Shown here: positions 24,743-33,905 of the stretch, piece after piece
Position numbering within the stretch: the stretch's first letter is position 1
Layout of the letters: each line of letters starts with the position of its first letter
Assembly (NCBI RefSeq): GCF_037126465.1
Contig: NC_088203.1
Location: 57,759,581-57,823,580 of the forward strand
Length of the DNA: 64,000 nt
Source of the DNA: Ornithodoros turicata
Lineage: Eukaryota > Arthropoda > Arachnida > Ixodida > Argasidae
Reading direction: 5' to 3'
The notes under the pieces: model-generated
What the model was told of the DNA's origin: nothing
Database searches by the model: none
The model's input: only the letters and a program-made list of their open reading frames with translations
Program-made: the position numbers and the translations under genes

Positions 24743-25538
24743 CAAATTTGTTGTTGCTATGACCATTCTACTCGGTTTTACTCACTTGTGTTTGAACATT
24801 ACTAATTTGCGATTGAATGCCCTATTCAGACACATTTCTCTCCAGCGCTTCACAGACATCGCTTTCGCCGAAATTCAGTGGATTTTGAAGTCCACCGTTA
24901 TCGTGGGTCACCCGAAGAACTCAGACCGCAACACGTCATTGACTGTCTATTGTGCCACGCGACACTGTGTGGAATAAAGCATGTGTACGTGTGGAATACT
25001 TCGCTACTGTGCGCGCGGGATGTTTTGTATGATTGTGTCGACACTGGATACCACTTTCAAGGTATGCATTTTCGGAATAAAATAGATACATATATAGTTT
25101 TGCAGTACTTCATTTCGTGTATTTTATGCCTGTTGCGATTGAGCGAACAATAGAACGGAGAAATTCAACTTCGCTCAAGTCACAGAAAGTCCACAAAAAG
25201 TCTTCACATCATACGGGGATGGCGTTAATCTTGCTTCAGTAAATCATATATCTTCGTCGATTAAGAAGAATATACCGAGTGCCTCACGGGTAACGGACGC
25301 GAAGCCTTTTAAAAAAGAACGAAGGTAGTTTCGTGGGTGACGCCGACTCATTGATAGCTGAGTCACAACAAAGTCAACAGAGAAATTGAGATCACATATA
25401 ACAAGACTTACACATAAAGGTCACACGAAATTTGTGTAAAGTATATGGAGTCTACAGAAAGACCTGTTACCTTCCTGTGTAATTGTCAACAAGACTTAAA
25501 GTTCCATAAGTCAACATAAAATCAATATGTCAGGTAAA
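24743..25538 (+). other. Left flank of Polinton, possible exon
   Basis: An open frame from about 24830 (after ccctattcag) reads FEVHRYRGSPEELRPQHVID and ends near a gtatgc donor at 25062. An aataaa follows at 25074. It has no family I recognise, so an exon is only possible. The whole stretch recurs at 28858-29653. Confidence 0.25.
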
Positions 25539-25544
25539 CACAAG

Positions 25545-26949
25545 AGTAGTAAGTACTGACCACGATTATCCGGAAACGCACAACTGGTCTGGACGCCATT
25601 AATTAGCAATTAGAGCTAATTGGGACCCCCCACATTAATCAGCACCCTCCAGGGAGCCATCACACTAATTGGGGAACGTCTATCTCGCGTCCAGACCAGT
25701 TGTGCATTTCCGGATAATCGTGGTCATAAAAAATAAAAAATAGGCAGAAAATAGAATAAAAAGATAGAAATAGAGTGGAGAGAAACAATTTATTCGAAAA
25801 TCAACGATGCCGCGGCGAAGAAGCCGCTCCGCAACACCCGAGTGACCAGCGTCCGCCATGTTGGTAGTTTGCACCCAGCAGTTGCAGAGATCGACGACAG
25901 GTGGCCACTTAGTTGCAAGGCATCACACCAGATGGCGCCACCATCATAGCTCTAGACGAGAAAGACAGAACAAGATACTAGCGGCGGGTAAAAATGACAG
26001 CACTGCTAAGCAAGTCTAGGCATGCGAGAGAAAAGGTCTAACCGCTACTGCTAAACAGAAAACAGTACACATCGGGGGAAAAGGCTTACGGGGACGATCG
26101 CTTAGGCCTAACCCCAACACTACGCAGCTAACACAAGGCGGGAACCACACATTGCTAAACATGCGAGAAAAGGCTTAACACGAGCGCGGTCACCGCTAAA
26201 CACGGCAAACATACGAGGAAAGAGGCTTACGGGGGCGATCGCTTAGGCCTAACCCCAACACTACGCAGCTAACACAAGGCGGGAACCACACATCGCTAAA
26301 CATGCGAGAAAAGGCTTAACACGAGCGCGGTCACCGCTAAACACGGCAAACATACGAGGAAAGATGCTTACGGGGACGATCGCTTAGGCCTAACCTCAAC
26401 ACTACGCAGCTAACACAAGGCGGGAACCACACATCGCTAAACATGCGTCAACAGGCTTGGACACCGCAAAACAAGTCTAAACATGCGAGAAAAGGCTTAA
26501 CACGAGCGCGGTCACCGCTAAACACGGCAAACATACGAGAAAAGGAGCGCGTCAAATCACTCACCTTTTCCCCCGCGGCAACTTCCAGGCAGAAACTGAG
26601 CGAGCGCGGAGAACACACACGTCTGCTCTCTACGAGATCCAGCCAGAAAGTGAGCGAGCGCGCGGAGCGCACGTCCGTCTTCCGCGACGGTCCGAGAGAA
26701 ACTGAGAGAGGCGACGCGCAGCGGCCGCTATGGATGCGCGCGCGCCCTCTACTCCACCCGTCTGCGCATGCGCGCGCGCGCTGCTAGCTCCCTCTGCGCC
26801 GGCCGCGGGTGTTTTCGGTTTCGGCTCTCTGCTGCGCGCGCGCGCTCCTAGCGGCGACGGGTGGCTTTTCAGTTTCGCTTTCATTCTCCGTTCTTTGCGC
26901 GCGCGCGTTTATCTGTATAAAGGCAGCGCGCACCGCGCTCGCGTCATCA
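25545..26949 (+). repeat. Polinton left TIR (copy 1)
   Basis: The 1,405-bp repeat matches, inverted, the right TIR at 44909-46310. It holds a hairpin (25558-25725), three 141-bp tandem units starting at 26084, 26225 and 26366, GC-alternating tracts, and a TATA box at 26916-26923. Confidence 0.9.
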
Positions 26950-26974
26950 TTCTGACCGATACGTGGAAAACGCC

Positions 26975-27250
26975 ATGTGTGGTTTATTCTCCTGCGTTTC
27001 TCGTCGTCGCAAGGAAAAGACAAAAAACGAAGAACTTCGCGAATTTATACGCGGCATCGTGGAGGAAGCCTTTCAAGTCCACCGTCTGGAATGGTTGCAA
27101 GCACGTCAAGAAATGTGTCAGGACAAGATGAAGACGCTCGACCGCATCTTAGCGGCGGACAGACTGGCGAAAAAGAAGTCCAACTTTAGCCTGGACAATC
27201 TGTATTGGGAACGCAGTTCCGATGTAGAGGACGACGACGAGGATGTGTAA
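26975..27250 (+). CDS. Orphan TIR-proximal protein (copy 1)
   Basis: This is the same 91-residue protein as at 31090-31365, where it is described. The TATA box at 26916 lies 59 bases before the ATG at 26975. Confidence 0.6.
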   Translation: MCGLFSCVSRRRKEKTKNEELREFIRGIVEEAFQVHRLEWLQARQEMCQDKMKTLDRILAADRLAKKKSNFSLDNLYWERSSDVEDDDEDV

Positions 27251-27320
27251 ATAAAAGCAATGCATTTCTCCTCGAGTCTCAGTCTCTTCTTTCTCTTCGT
27301 GCAACGTGTACGCACGTAAC

Positions 27321-27956
27321 ATGTCTTCCCCCGAACCTTTTCGTTTCCGTCATCCTTTTCGCTGTATCTTAAGCGGTCCCTCCATGTGCGGCAAATCTAC
27401 GTTCGTTGCTAACGTGTTGAGGAACCTGAACGACGTGGTAGACAAGCCTCCGTCACAAATATTCTACGTGCAGAAATATGCTTCGCCGAGCATGCAGGAC
27501 GAACTCGGGGACTCCGTAAAATTTACCAAGAAGCTACCGCGAGAGTGGGACACGTCGCGCGCTACGCTGATCGTCGTCGACGATCACATGACCGACGCCG
27601 GTTCCTTGAAGGAGGTGACCGATCTTTTCATTCGGGGTTCTCACCACGCCAACGCGTCGATCTTCTTACTCGTTCAAAACATCTTTTTCGACAGTAGCCA
27701 TTTTAGAACAATATCCTACAACGCCAGTTACGTCGTCCTGTGGCGCACCGTGCGCAGCGTGCACCAGATGGAACATTTCGGCCAACAGCTATTTGGCAGA
27801 AAAAGATTGGAGTATTTTCTGGACGCATATAAACAAGCGATGTCGTCGCCCCACGCATATTTACTTGTGGATCTCCACAACTATACGCACGAGGATCACA
27901 GGTTGCGTAGCAATATCTTTCCGGGAGAACGTCAATATATCTACGCTCCGAAATGA
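27321..27956 (+). CDS. Polinton packaging ATPase (copy 1)
   Basis: This copy is identical to the ATPase at 31436-32071, described there. It is complete in this copy. Confidence 0.85.
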   Translation: MSSPEPFRFRHPFRCILSGPSMCGKSTFVANVLRNLNDVVDKPPSQIFYVQKYASPSMQDELGDSVKFTKKLPREWDTSRATLIVVDDHMTDAGSLKEVTDLFIRGSHHANASIFLLVQNIFFDSSHFRTISYNASYVVLWRTVRSVHQMEHFGQQLFGRKRLEYFLDAYKQAMSSPHAYLLVDLHNYTHEDHRLRSNIFPGERQYIYAPK

Positions 27957-28297
27957 ATCTCCGCCCTCACCTCACTTTACTCAAAGTACTCTCCACTCTA
28001 CCCCCTCCACGCCGTCGCGACGTCTTGAGACGTTCGTCCTCGTCCGACATGAAACACCTCTCCGAAATTTGCCTCAATGTATTGAACGGAAAGGTGGCTC
28101 TAGCTCCAGATACGTTCGCGCGTTTGAAGAAGCACAAACGCTTTTTACGACGGCTCGCCTACAAAAAGATTCACAAGAATCCGCAACGTTTGAAGCGCTA
28201 TCTGTCTCAGCAGCGAGGACAGGGCGTTCTTTCGTCGGTGGTTCCTCTCCTGCTTTCCTCCGTGTTGAACCTTTTCGCCAATGGCCAAGAGAATTGA
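27953..28297 (+). CDS. Polinton core/minor virion protein (copy 1)
   Basis: This copy is identical to 32068-32412, described there. It overlaps the ATPase by ATGA. Confidence 0.7.
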   Translation: MNLRPHLTLLKVLSTLPPPRRRDVLRRSSSSDMKHLSEICLNVLNGKVALAPDTFARLKKHKRFLRRLAYKKIHKNPQRLKRYLSQQRGQGVLSSVVPLLLSSVLNLFANGQEN

Positions 28298-28703
28298 AGT
28301 GACCACCTCCTCCTCCTCCTCCATCGGAAACATTCTTTCCTCGAAGAAGAGCGACGACGTCAAAGTGAAACTCATACTGCAAGCACTGTATCGCATACTC
28401 AAGCAGTACGGATTTGACCCCTACGACAATAAAAACAAGGCGTCCGACGCTACAAATGACTTTGACTATTCGCTCCTCTCTCCAGAGGTGGACGAAGAGG
28501 AAGCGGAAAGGGTCGTCTCGGAATTAAAGAAGGTTCTTTCCTGGGATCGCGAGGGTTGTGTCTCCGTGTCGGGCAAGCCCATCAGACACTCCTCCGTTTA
28601 CGAACTCGTCATAATTCTTCTGCATCGTTCTGCTAATTTCATTCTCGTTTTCGCATGCCATGAAAGAACAAAGGAGGATATCATTTTGCGTCCTAAAGGT
28701 TAA
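28281..28703 (+). pseudogene. Truncated acidic protein, chimeric 3' end (copy 1)
   Basis: The frame follows the intact gene (32396-32875) up to ...HSSVYELV at 28609. It then crosses the 17-base junction (IILLHR) into duplicated host flank, ending at 28703 after 140 codons. The intact gene reads NYLLQR at the same place, so the junction residues are curiously alike although the codons differ. The host-derived tail is not part of any viral family. Confidence 0.8.
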
Positions 28704-29672
28704 GCTGTGTGATAGAAGTGTGTGATCAATCATCACTTGTATTCATACCATGACTGTTGTGCTGTAGGGTTTTGTATGTTTCTAGCGGCAGCAGCAGTTT
28801 TCCGTCCCGTCAGGTAAGTGTACAAGTATCAGTTCGTGGCCGGTGTTGATTGTGAACCAAATTTGTTGTTGCTATGACCATTCTACTCGGTTTTACTCAC
28901 TTGTGTTTGAACATTACTAATTTGCGATTGAATGCCCTATTCAGACACATTTCTCTCCAGCGCTTCACAGACATCGCTTTCGCCGAAATTCAGTGGATTT
29001 TGAAGTCCACCGTTATCGTGGGTCACCCGAAGAACTCAGACCGCAACACGTCATTGACTGTCTATTGTGCCACGCGACACTGTGTGGAATAAAGCATGTG
29101 TACGTGTGGAATACTTCGCTACTGTGCGCGCGGGATGTTTTGTATGATTGTGTCGACACTGGATACCACTTTCAAGGTATGCATTTTCGGAATAAAATAG
29201 ATACATATATAGTTTTGCAGTACTTCATTTCGTGTATTTTATGCCTGTTGCGATTGAGCGAACAATAGAACGGAGAAATTCAACTTCGCTCAAGTCACAG
29301 AAAGTCCACAAAAAGTCTTCACATCATACGGGGATGGCGTTAATCTTGCTTCAGTAAATCATATATCTTCGTCGATTAAGAAGAATATACCGAGTGCCTC
29401 ACGGGTAACGGACGCGAAGCCTTTTAAAAAAGAACGAAGGTAGTTTCGTGGGTGACGCCGACTCATTGATAGCTGAGTCACAACAAAGTCAACAGAGAAA
29501 TTGAGATCACATATAACAAGACTTACACATAAAGGTCACACGAAATTTGTGTAAAGTATATGGAGTCTACAGAAAGACCTGTTACCTTCCTGTGTAATTG
29601 TCAACAAGACTTAAAGTTCCATAAGTCAACATAAAATCAATATGTCAGGTAAACACAAGAGTAGTAAGTACT

Positions 29673-29840
29673 GACCACGATTATCCGGAAACGCACAACT
29701 GGTCTGGACGCCATTAATTAGCAATTAGAGCTAATTGGGACCCCCCACATTAATCAGCACCCTCCAGGGAGCCATCACACTAATTGGGGAACGTCTATCT
29801 CGCGTCCAGACCAGTTGTGCATTTCCGGATAATCGTGGTC
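29673..29840. repeat. Terminal hairpin in left TIR
   Basis: The arm gaccacgattatccggaaac... of 39 bases and its complement at the other end are separated by about 90 bases. One mismatch (c/t) is present here; the right-hand copy (46130-46297) is perfect. The hairpin begins 13 bases from the element tip. It could be an integral replication structure or a MITE homogenised between the two repeats. Confidence 0.85.
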
Positions 29841-30198
29841 ATAAAAAATAAAAAATAGGCAGAAAATAGAATAAAAAGATAGAAATAGAGTGGAGAGAAA
29901 CAATTTATTCGAAAATCAACGATGCCGCGGCGAAGAAGCCGCTCCGCAACACCCGAGTGACCAGCGTCCGCCATGTTGGTAGTTTGCACCCAGCAGTTGC
30001 AGAGATCGACGACAGGTGGCCACTTAGTTGCAAGGCATCACACCAGATGGCGCCACCATCATAGCTCTAGACGAGAAAGACAGAACAAGATACTAGCGGC
30101 GGGTAAAAATGACAGCACTGCTAAGCAAGTCTAGGCATGCGAGAGAAAAGGTCTAACCGCTACTGCTAAACAGAAAACAGTACACATCGGGGGAAAAG

Positions 30199-30620
30199 GC
30201 TTACGGGGACGATCGCTTAGGCCTAACCCCAACACTACGCAGCTAACACAAGGCGGGAACCACACATTGCTAAACATGCGAGAAAAGGCTTAACACGAGC
30301 GCGGTCACCGCTAAACACGGCAAACATACGAGGAAAGAGGCTTACGGGGGCGATCGCTTAGGCCTAACCCCAACACTACGCAGCTAACACAAGGCGGGAA
30401 CCACACATCGCTAAACATGCGAGAAAAGGCTTAACACGAGCGCGGTCACCGCTAAACACGGCAAACATACGAGGAAAGATGCTTACGGGGACGATCGCTT
30501 AGGCCTAACCTCAACACTACGCAGCTAACACAAGGCGGGAACCACACATCGCTAAACATGCGTCAACAGGCTTGGACACCGCAAAACAAGTCTAAACATG
30601 CGAGAAAAGGCTTAACACGA
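30199..30620 (+). repeat. Three 141-bp tandem units in left TIR
   Basis: Units start at gcttacgggg(a/g)cgatcgc, at 30199, 30340 and 30481, with few differences. Each contains cttaggcctaac, aaggcgggaaccacaca, gctaaacatgcgag and ggtcaccgctaaacac. The same set is present inverted in the right TIR (about 45420-45790). Confidence 0.85.
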
Positions 30621-31030
30621 GCGCGGTCACCGCTAAACACGGCAAACATACGAGAAAAGGAGCGCGTCAAATCACTCACCTTTTCCCCCGCGGCAACTTC
30701 CAGGCAGAAACTGAGCGAGCGCGGAGAACACACACGTCTGCTCTCTACGAGATCCAGCCAGAAAGTGAGCGAGCGCGCGGAGCGCACGTCCGTCTTCCGC
30801 GACGGTCCGAGAGAAACTGAGAGAGGCGACGCGCAGCGGCCGCTATGGATGCGCGCGCGCCCTCTACTCCACCCGTCTGCGCATGCGCGCGCGCGCTGCT
30901 AGCTCCCTCTGCGCCGGCCGCGGGTGTTTTCGGTTTCGGCTCTCTGCTGCGCGCGCGCGCTCCTAGCGGCGACGGGTGGCTTTTCAGTTTCGCTTTCATT
31001 CTCCGTTCTTTGCGCGCGCGCGTTTATCTG

Positions 31031-31038
31031 TATAAAGG
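31031..31038 (+). promoter_or_regulatory. TATA box of left TIR
   Basis: TATAAAGG lies 59 bases upstream of the first ATG (31090), directly after a GC-alternating tract. The mirror copy in the right TIR (44935-44942, minus) has the same sequence and drives the orphan gene there. Confidence 0.75.
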
Positions 31039-31089
31039 CAGCGCGCACCGCGCTCGCGTCATCATTCTGACCGATACGTGGAAAACGCC

Positions 31090-31365
31090 ATGTGTGGTTT
31101 ATTCTCCTGCGTTTCTCGTCGTCGCAAGGAAAAGACAAAAAACGAAGAACTTCGCGAATTTATACGCGGCATCGTGGAGGAAGCCTTTCAAGTCCACCGT
31201 CTGGAATGGTTGCAAGCACGTCAAGAAATGTGTCAGGACAAGATGAAGACGCTCGACCGCATCTTAGCGGCGGACAGACTGGCGAAAAAGAAGTCCAACT
31301 TTAGCCTGGACAATCTGTATTGGGAACGCAGTTCCGATGTAGAGGACGACGACGAGGATGTGTAA
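31090..31365 (+). CDS. Orphan small protein next to left TIR
   Basis: This 91-residue protein of unknown family starts just inside the TIR. The start MCGLFSCVSRRRKEK has two cysteines followed by a basic stretch. The middle is predicted helical (ELREFIRGIVEEAFQVHR) and the tail is acidic (DVEDDDEDV). An aataaa at 31366 overlaps the end, so it probably has its own short transcript from the TIR TATA box. The ATG at 31090 is chosen because a longer frame would need GTG. Its position suggests an early or regulatory role, which is inference only. Confidence 0.6.
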   Translation: MCGLFSCVSRRRKEKTKNEELREFIRGIVEEAFQVHRLEWLQARQEMCQDKMKTLDRILAADRLAKKKSNFSLDNLYWERSSDVEDDDEDV

Positions 31366-31435
31366 ATAAAAGCAATGCATTTCTCCTCGAGTCTCAGTCT
31401 CTTCTTTCTCTTCGTGCAACGTGTACGCACGTAAC

Positions 31436-32071
31436 ATGTCTTCCCCCGAACCTTTTCGTTTCCGTCATCCTTTTCGCTGTATCTTAAGCGGTCCCTCCAT
31501 GTGCGGCAAATCTACGTTCGTTGCTAACGTGTTGAGGAACCTGAACGACGTGGTAGACAAGCCTCCGTCACAAATATTCTACGTGCAGAAATATGCTTCG
31601 CCGAGCATGCAGGACGAACTCGGGGACTCCGTAAAATTTACCAAGAAGCTACCGCGAGAGTGGGACACGTCGCGCGCTACGCTGATCGTCGTCGACGATC
31701 ACATGACCGACGCCGGTTCCTTGAAGGAGGTGACCGATCTTTTCATTCGGGGTTCTCACCACGCCAACGCGTCGATCTTCTTACTCGTTCAAAACATCTT
31801 TTTCGACAGTAGCCATTTTAGAACAATATCCTACAACGCCAGTTACGTCGTCCTGTGGCGCACCGTGCGCAGCGTGCACCAGATGGAACATTTCGGCCAA
31901 CAGCTATTTGGCAGAAAAAGATTGGAGTATTTTCTGGACGCATATAAACAAGCGATGTCGTCGCCCCACGCATATTTACTTGTGGATCTCCACAACTATA
32001 CGCACGAGGATCACAGGTTGCGTAGCAATATCTTTCCGGGAGAACGTCAATATATCTACGCTCCGAAATGA
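31436..32071 (+). CDS. ATP: DNA-packaging ATPase (FtsK/HerA-type)
   Basis: This protein of 211 residues pumps DNA into the capsid in Polintons and related viruses. Walker A is GPSMCGKST (residues 19-27) and Walker B is LIVVDD (83-88), with a downstream LLVQNIF segment. The conserved opening FRFRHPFRCILSGPSMCGKS is characteristic of the viral A32-like branch. The ATG at 31436 is preferred over an upstream GTG. The gene overlaps the next one by the 4-base ATGA, opening a chain of five overlapping genes. Length is typical for Polintons. Confidence 0.93.
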   Translation: MSSPEPFRFRHPFRCILSGPSMCGKSTFVANVLRNLNDVVDKPPSQIFYVQKYASPSMQDELGDSVKFTKKLPREWDTSRATLIVVDDHMTDAGSLKEVTDLFIRGSHHANASIFLLVQNIFFDSSHFRTISYNASYVVLWRTVRSVHQMEHFGQQLFGRKRLEYFLDAYKQAMSSPHAYLLVDLHNYTHEDHRLRSNIFPGERQYIYAPK

Positions 32072-32412
32072 ATCTCCGCCCTCACCTCACTTTACTCAAA
32101 GTACTCTCCACTCTACCCCCTCCACGCCGTCGCGACGTCTTGAGACGTTCGTCCTCGTCCGACATGAAACACCTCTCCGAAATTTGCCTCAATGTATTGA
32201 ACGGAAAGGTGGCTCTAGCTCCAGATACGTTCGCGCGTTTGAAGAAGCACAAACGCTTTTTACGACGGCTCGCCTACAAAAAGATTCACAAGAATCCGCA
32301 ACGTTTGAAGCGCTATCTGTCTCAGCAGCGAGGACAGGGCGTTCTTTCGTCGGTGGTTCCTCTCCTGCTTTCCTCCGTGTTGAACCTTTTCGCCAATGGC
32401 CAAGAGAATTGA
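32068..32412 (+). CDS. Basic protein with hydrophobic C-terminus (core/minor virion protein)
   Basis: This 114-residue protein is strongly basic in the middle (RLKKHKRFLRRLAYKKIHKN) and ends in a hydrophobic segment (VLSSVVPLLLSSVLNLF). A small protein with the pattern basic, QRG, hydrophobic tail is regularly found next to the ATPase and integrase in Polintons and adintoviruses, where it is thought to be a virion core or membrane-active component. That role is inferred from the pattern. It overlaps the ATPase by 4 bases and the next gene by 17 bases. Confidence 0.7.
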   Translation: MNLRPHLTLLKVLSTLPPPRRRDVLRRSSSSDMKHLSEICLNVLNGKVALAPDTFARLKKHKRFLRRLAYKKIHKNPQRLKRYLSQQRGQGVLSSVVPLLLSSVLNLFANGQEN

Positions 32413-32875
32413 AGTGACCACCTCCTCCTCCTCCTCCATCGGAAACATTCTTTCCTCGAAGAAGAGCGACGACGTCAAAGTGAAACTCATACTGCAAGCA
32501 CTGTATCGCATACTCAAGCAGTACGGATTTGACCCCTACGACAATAAAAACAAGGCGTCCGACGCTACAAATGACTTTGACTATTCGCTCCTCTCTCCAG
32601 AGGTGGACGAAGAGGAAGCGGAAAGGGTCGTCTCGGAATTAAAGAAGGTTCTTTCCTGGGATCGCGAGGGTTGTGTCTCCGTGTCGGGCAAGCCCATCAG
32701 ACACTCCTCCGTTTACGAACTCGTCAATTATTTGTTGCAACGTAAGACGGGAAAGAAACCTTCCTGGTTCCTCAAAGTCTCGAAACTATTGCGTCTGATT
32801 TCTCTACCCAAATCTCGCGAGCCTCAACAGCAGCAGCAGGCCTCCATTGCGTGGACGACTTATGGAGGGATATGA
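32396..32875 (+). CDS. Acidic protein upstream of integrase, unknown function
   Basis: This 159-residue protein has a Ser-rich start (TTSSSSSIGNILSSKK), two probable helices (VKLILQALYRILKQYGFDP and EEEAERVVSELKKVLSW) and a Gln run near the end. A protein of similar size with a repeated ELVNYL-type helix commonly precedes the integrase in Polintons, but I know no assigned function. It overlaps the upstream gene by 17 bases and the integrase by 14. A truncated chimeric copy lies at 28281-28703. Confidence 0.65.
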   Translation: MAKRIEVTTSSSSSIGNILSSKKSDDVKVKLILQALYRILKQYGFDPYDNKNKASDATNDFDYSLLSPEVDEEEAERVVSELKKVLSWDREGCVSVSGKPIRHSSVYELVNYLLQRKTGKKPSWFLKVSKLLRLISLPKSREPQQQQQASIAWTTYGGI

Positions 32876-33905
32876 GAAACCAGAGGGTGGTTTGGGGGGT
32901 GTGGAACGCTATAGAAAAGTGCATCACTTGAGCAAAAAGAAGGCTCTCGCCATTCTCAGAAAGCTGGATGCCTACACGCTCCACCATCCGGTCAGAAGAA
33001 AGTTTAATAGGAGACGCATCATCGCGCTCAAGATCAACGACGTGTGGCAAATGGACCTCGCCGATTTTTCAAAATACAAGAGATTCAACGGTGGCTACCG
33101 CTACATTCTCGTGGCAATCGATTCCCTCTCCCGCTTTCTGCGCACCCTCCCGCTAAAGACGAAGCGCCCCGCCGAAATGAAAAGGGCCATGATAAGACTT
33201 TTTCGGGGAGGTAACGTACCTACACGCATCTTTTGCGACAGAGGCGGGGAATTCTACAACAAGACCGTCAAGGAGTATCTCTCACGAAAGAAGGTACACA
33301 TGTATTCTACCTTCTCTCCAGTAATCAAAGCATCGCAGGCAGAGCGCGTCATACGCACTTTACGCAACAGAATATTCCGTTATTTTAGAGTAACGGGAAA
33401 ATACCACTTCGTTTCCGCGCTTCCCAAGATCGTGCGCGACTACAACACCACCAAACACAGGACTTTGGGCATCAGCCCGTCCGAAGTCATGTCCGAAAAC
33501 GAATTGGAGCTGTTCAATAAGATAAATGGGAAGCCCGTCGTACCCTCCGTGAAAAAGAAGCTCAAACTGGGGGATAAAGTGAGGGTCCTACTTCACAGAA
33601 AAGGTTTTCATAAGAGCTCGGAAGGGAGTTGGTCGCCTCAGATTTTCACCGTCTCCCGCCTGAGAGACACCTCTCCTCCCGTCGTACACCTGGAAGATTA
33701 CCGGGGTAAGGAAGTGGACGGATCTTTCTACCCGGAGGAGGTACTCGTCGTAACCCGAAACGCCAATCAGCCTTGGCCAGTAACGAAAGTGCTGAGAAAG
33801 AAGCAACTGAACGGTCAGAGCTTCTCCTTGGTTCGCTGGTTCGGTTACGACAAAGAACACGACAGTTGGGTTCCGAGCAGCGACGTGGTCAAGATTGGGA
33901 AATGA
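32862..33905 (+). CDS. INT: Retroviral-type integrase with chromodomain
   Basis: This 347-residue DDE integrase inserts the element and makes the 6-bp target duplication. An N-terminal His-rich region (HH at 21-22 and 41-42) precedes the rve core. Catalytic residues are D65 (VWQMDLADF), D126 (IFCDRGGEF) and E161 (ASQAERVIRTLRN). The C-terminus is a chromodomain (LVRWFGYDKEHDSWVPSSDV), which in this family probably guides insertion to chromatin. The ATG at 32862 overlaps the preceding stop by 14 bases. The end overlaps the penton start by ATGA. All catalytic residues are present, so it may be active. Confidence 0.93.
   Translation: MEGYEKPEGGLGGVERYRKVHHLSKKKALAILRKLDAYTLHHPVRRKFNRRRIIALKINDVWQMDLADFSKYKRFNGGYRYILVAIDSLSRFLRTLPLKTKRPAEMKRAMIRLFRGGNVPTRIFCDRGGEFYNKTVKEYLSRKKVHMYSTFSPVIKASQAERVIRTLRNRIFRYFRVTGKYHFVSALPKIVRDYNTTKHRTLGISPSEVMSENELELFNKINGKPVVPSVKKKLKLGDKVRVLLHRKGFHKSSEGSWSPQIFTVSRLRDTSPPVVHLEDYRGKEVDGSFYPEEVLVVTRNANQPWPVTKVLRKKQLNGQSFSLVRWFGYDKEHDSWVPSSDVVKIGK

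Larger units (their letters stand above)
25545..28609 (+). mobile_element. Partial Polinton, left end only (copy 1)
   Basis: It is preceded by cacaag (25539-25544), begins agtagtaagtact and carries the complete left inverted repeat and the first four genes. It stops inside the fourth gene at 28609. It is identical to 29660-32724 of the full element as far as I can compare. No right terminus belongs to it, so it is a duplicated fragment and not an independent insertion. Confidence 0.9.
24512..28626 (+). repeat. Tandem duplication, copy 1 (4,115 bp)
   Basis: Every block from 24512 to 28609 recurs 4,115 bases later; all encoded proteins are the same and I saw no base differences in the blocks compared. 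The unit includes host flank, the cacaag target duplication, the left Polinton inverted repeat and the first genes. Copy 1 leaves the shared sequence at 28609. Seventeen bases (28610-28626) then intervene before copy 2 begins with gttctgctaatttcattctc. Confidence 0.9.
29660..31064 (+). repeat. Polinton left TIR (full element)
   Basis: The 1,405-bp inverted repeat pairs with 44909-46310. Contents from outside in are: a 13-bp tip, a hairpin with 39-nt arms, an AT-rich stretch, three 141-bp tandem units, purine-rich gaaa(c/g)tgag motifs, several (GC)n tracts, and a TATA box at 31031-31038 pointing into the element. Confidence 0.92.
28627..32741 (+). repeat. Tandem duplication, copy 2 (4,115 bp unit)
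   Basis: This is the second copy of 24512-28626; it continues into the intact Polinton beyond 32724. Both copies share the flank, the cacaag duplication and the TIR. Exact identity implies great youth, gene conversion, or an assembly error. Confidence 0.85.

Noticed and set aside
24759..25153. Two open frames as genes
   Set aside because: No recognisable family and conflicting frames; kept only as a possible exon.
26443..26787. Open frames on both strands inside the TIR
   Set aside because: They overlap tandem units and GC tracts, and the same sequence occurs in both TIRs in opposite senses; the TATA box lies downstream of them.
25545..28609. Second independent Polinton insertion
   Set aside because: Its flank and target duplication are identical to those of the full copy, and it has no right end; it is a tandem duplication.
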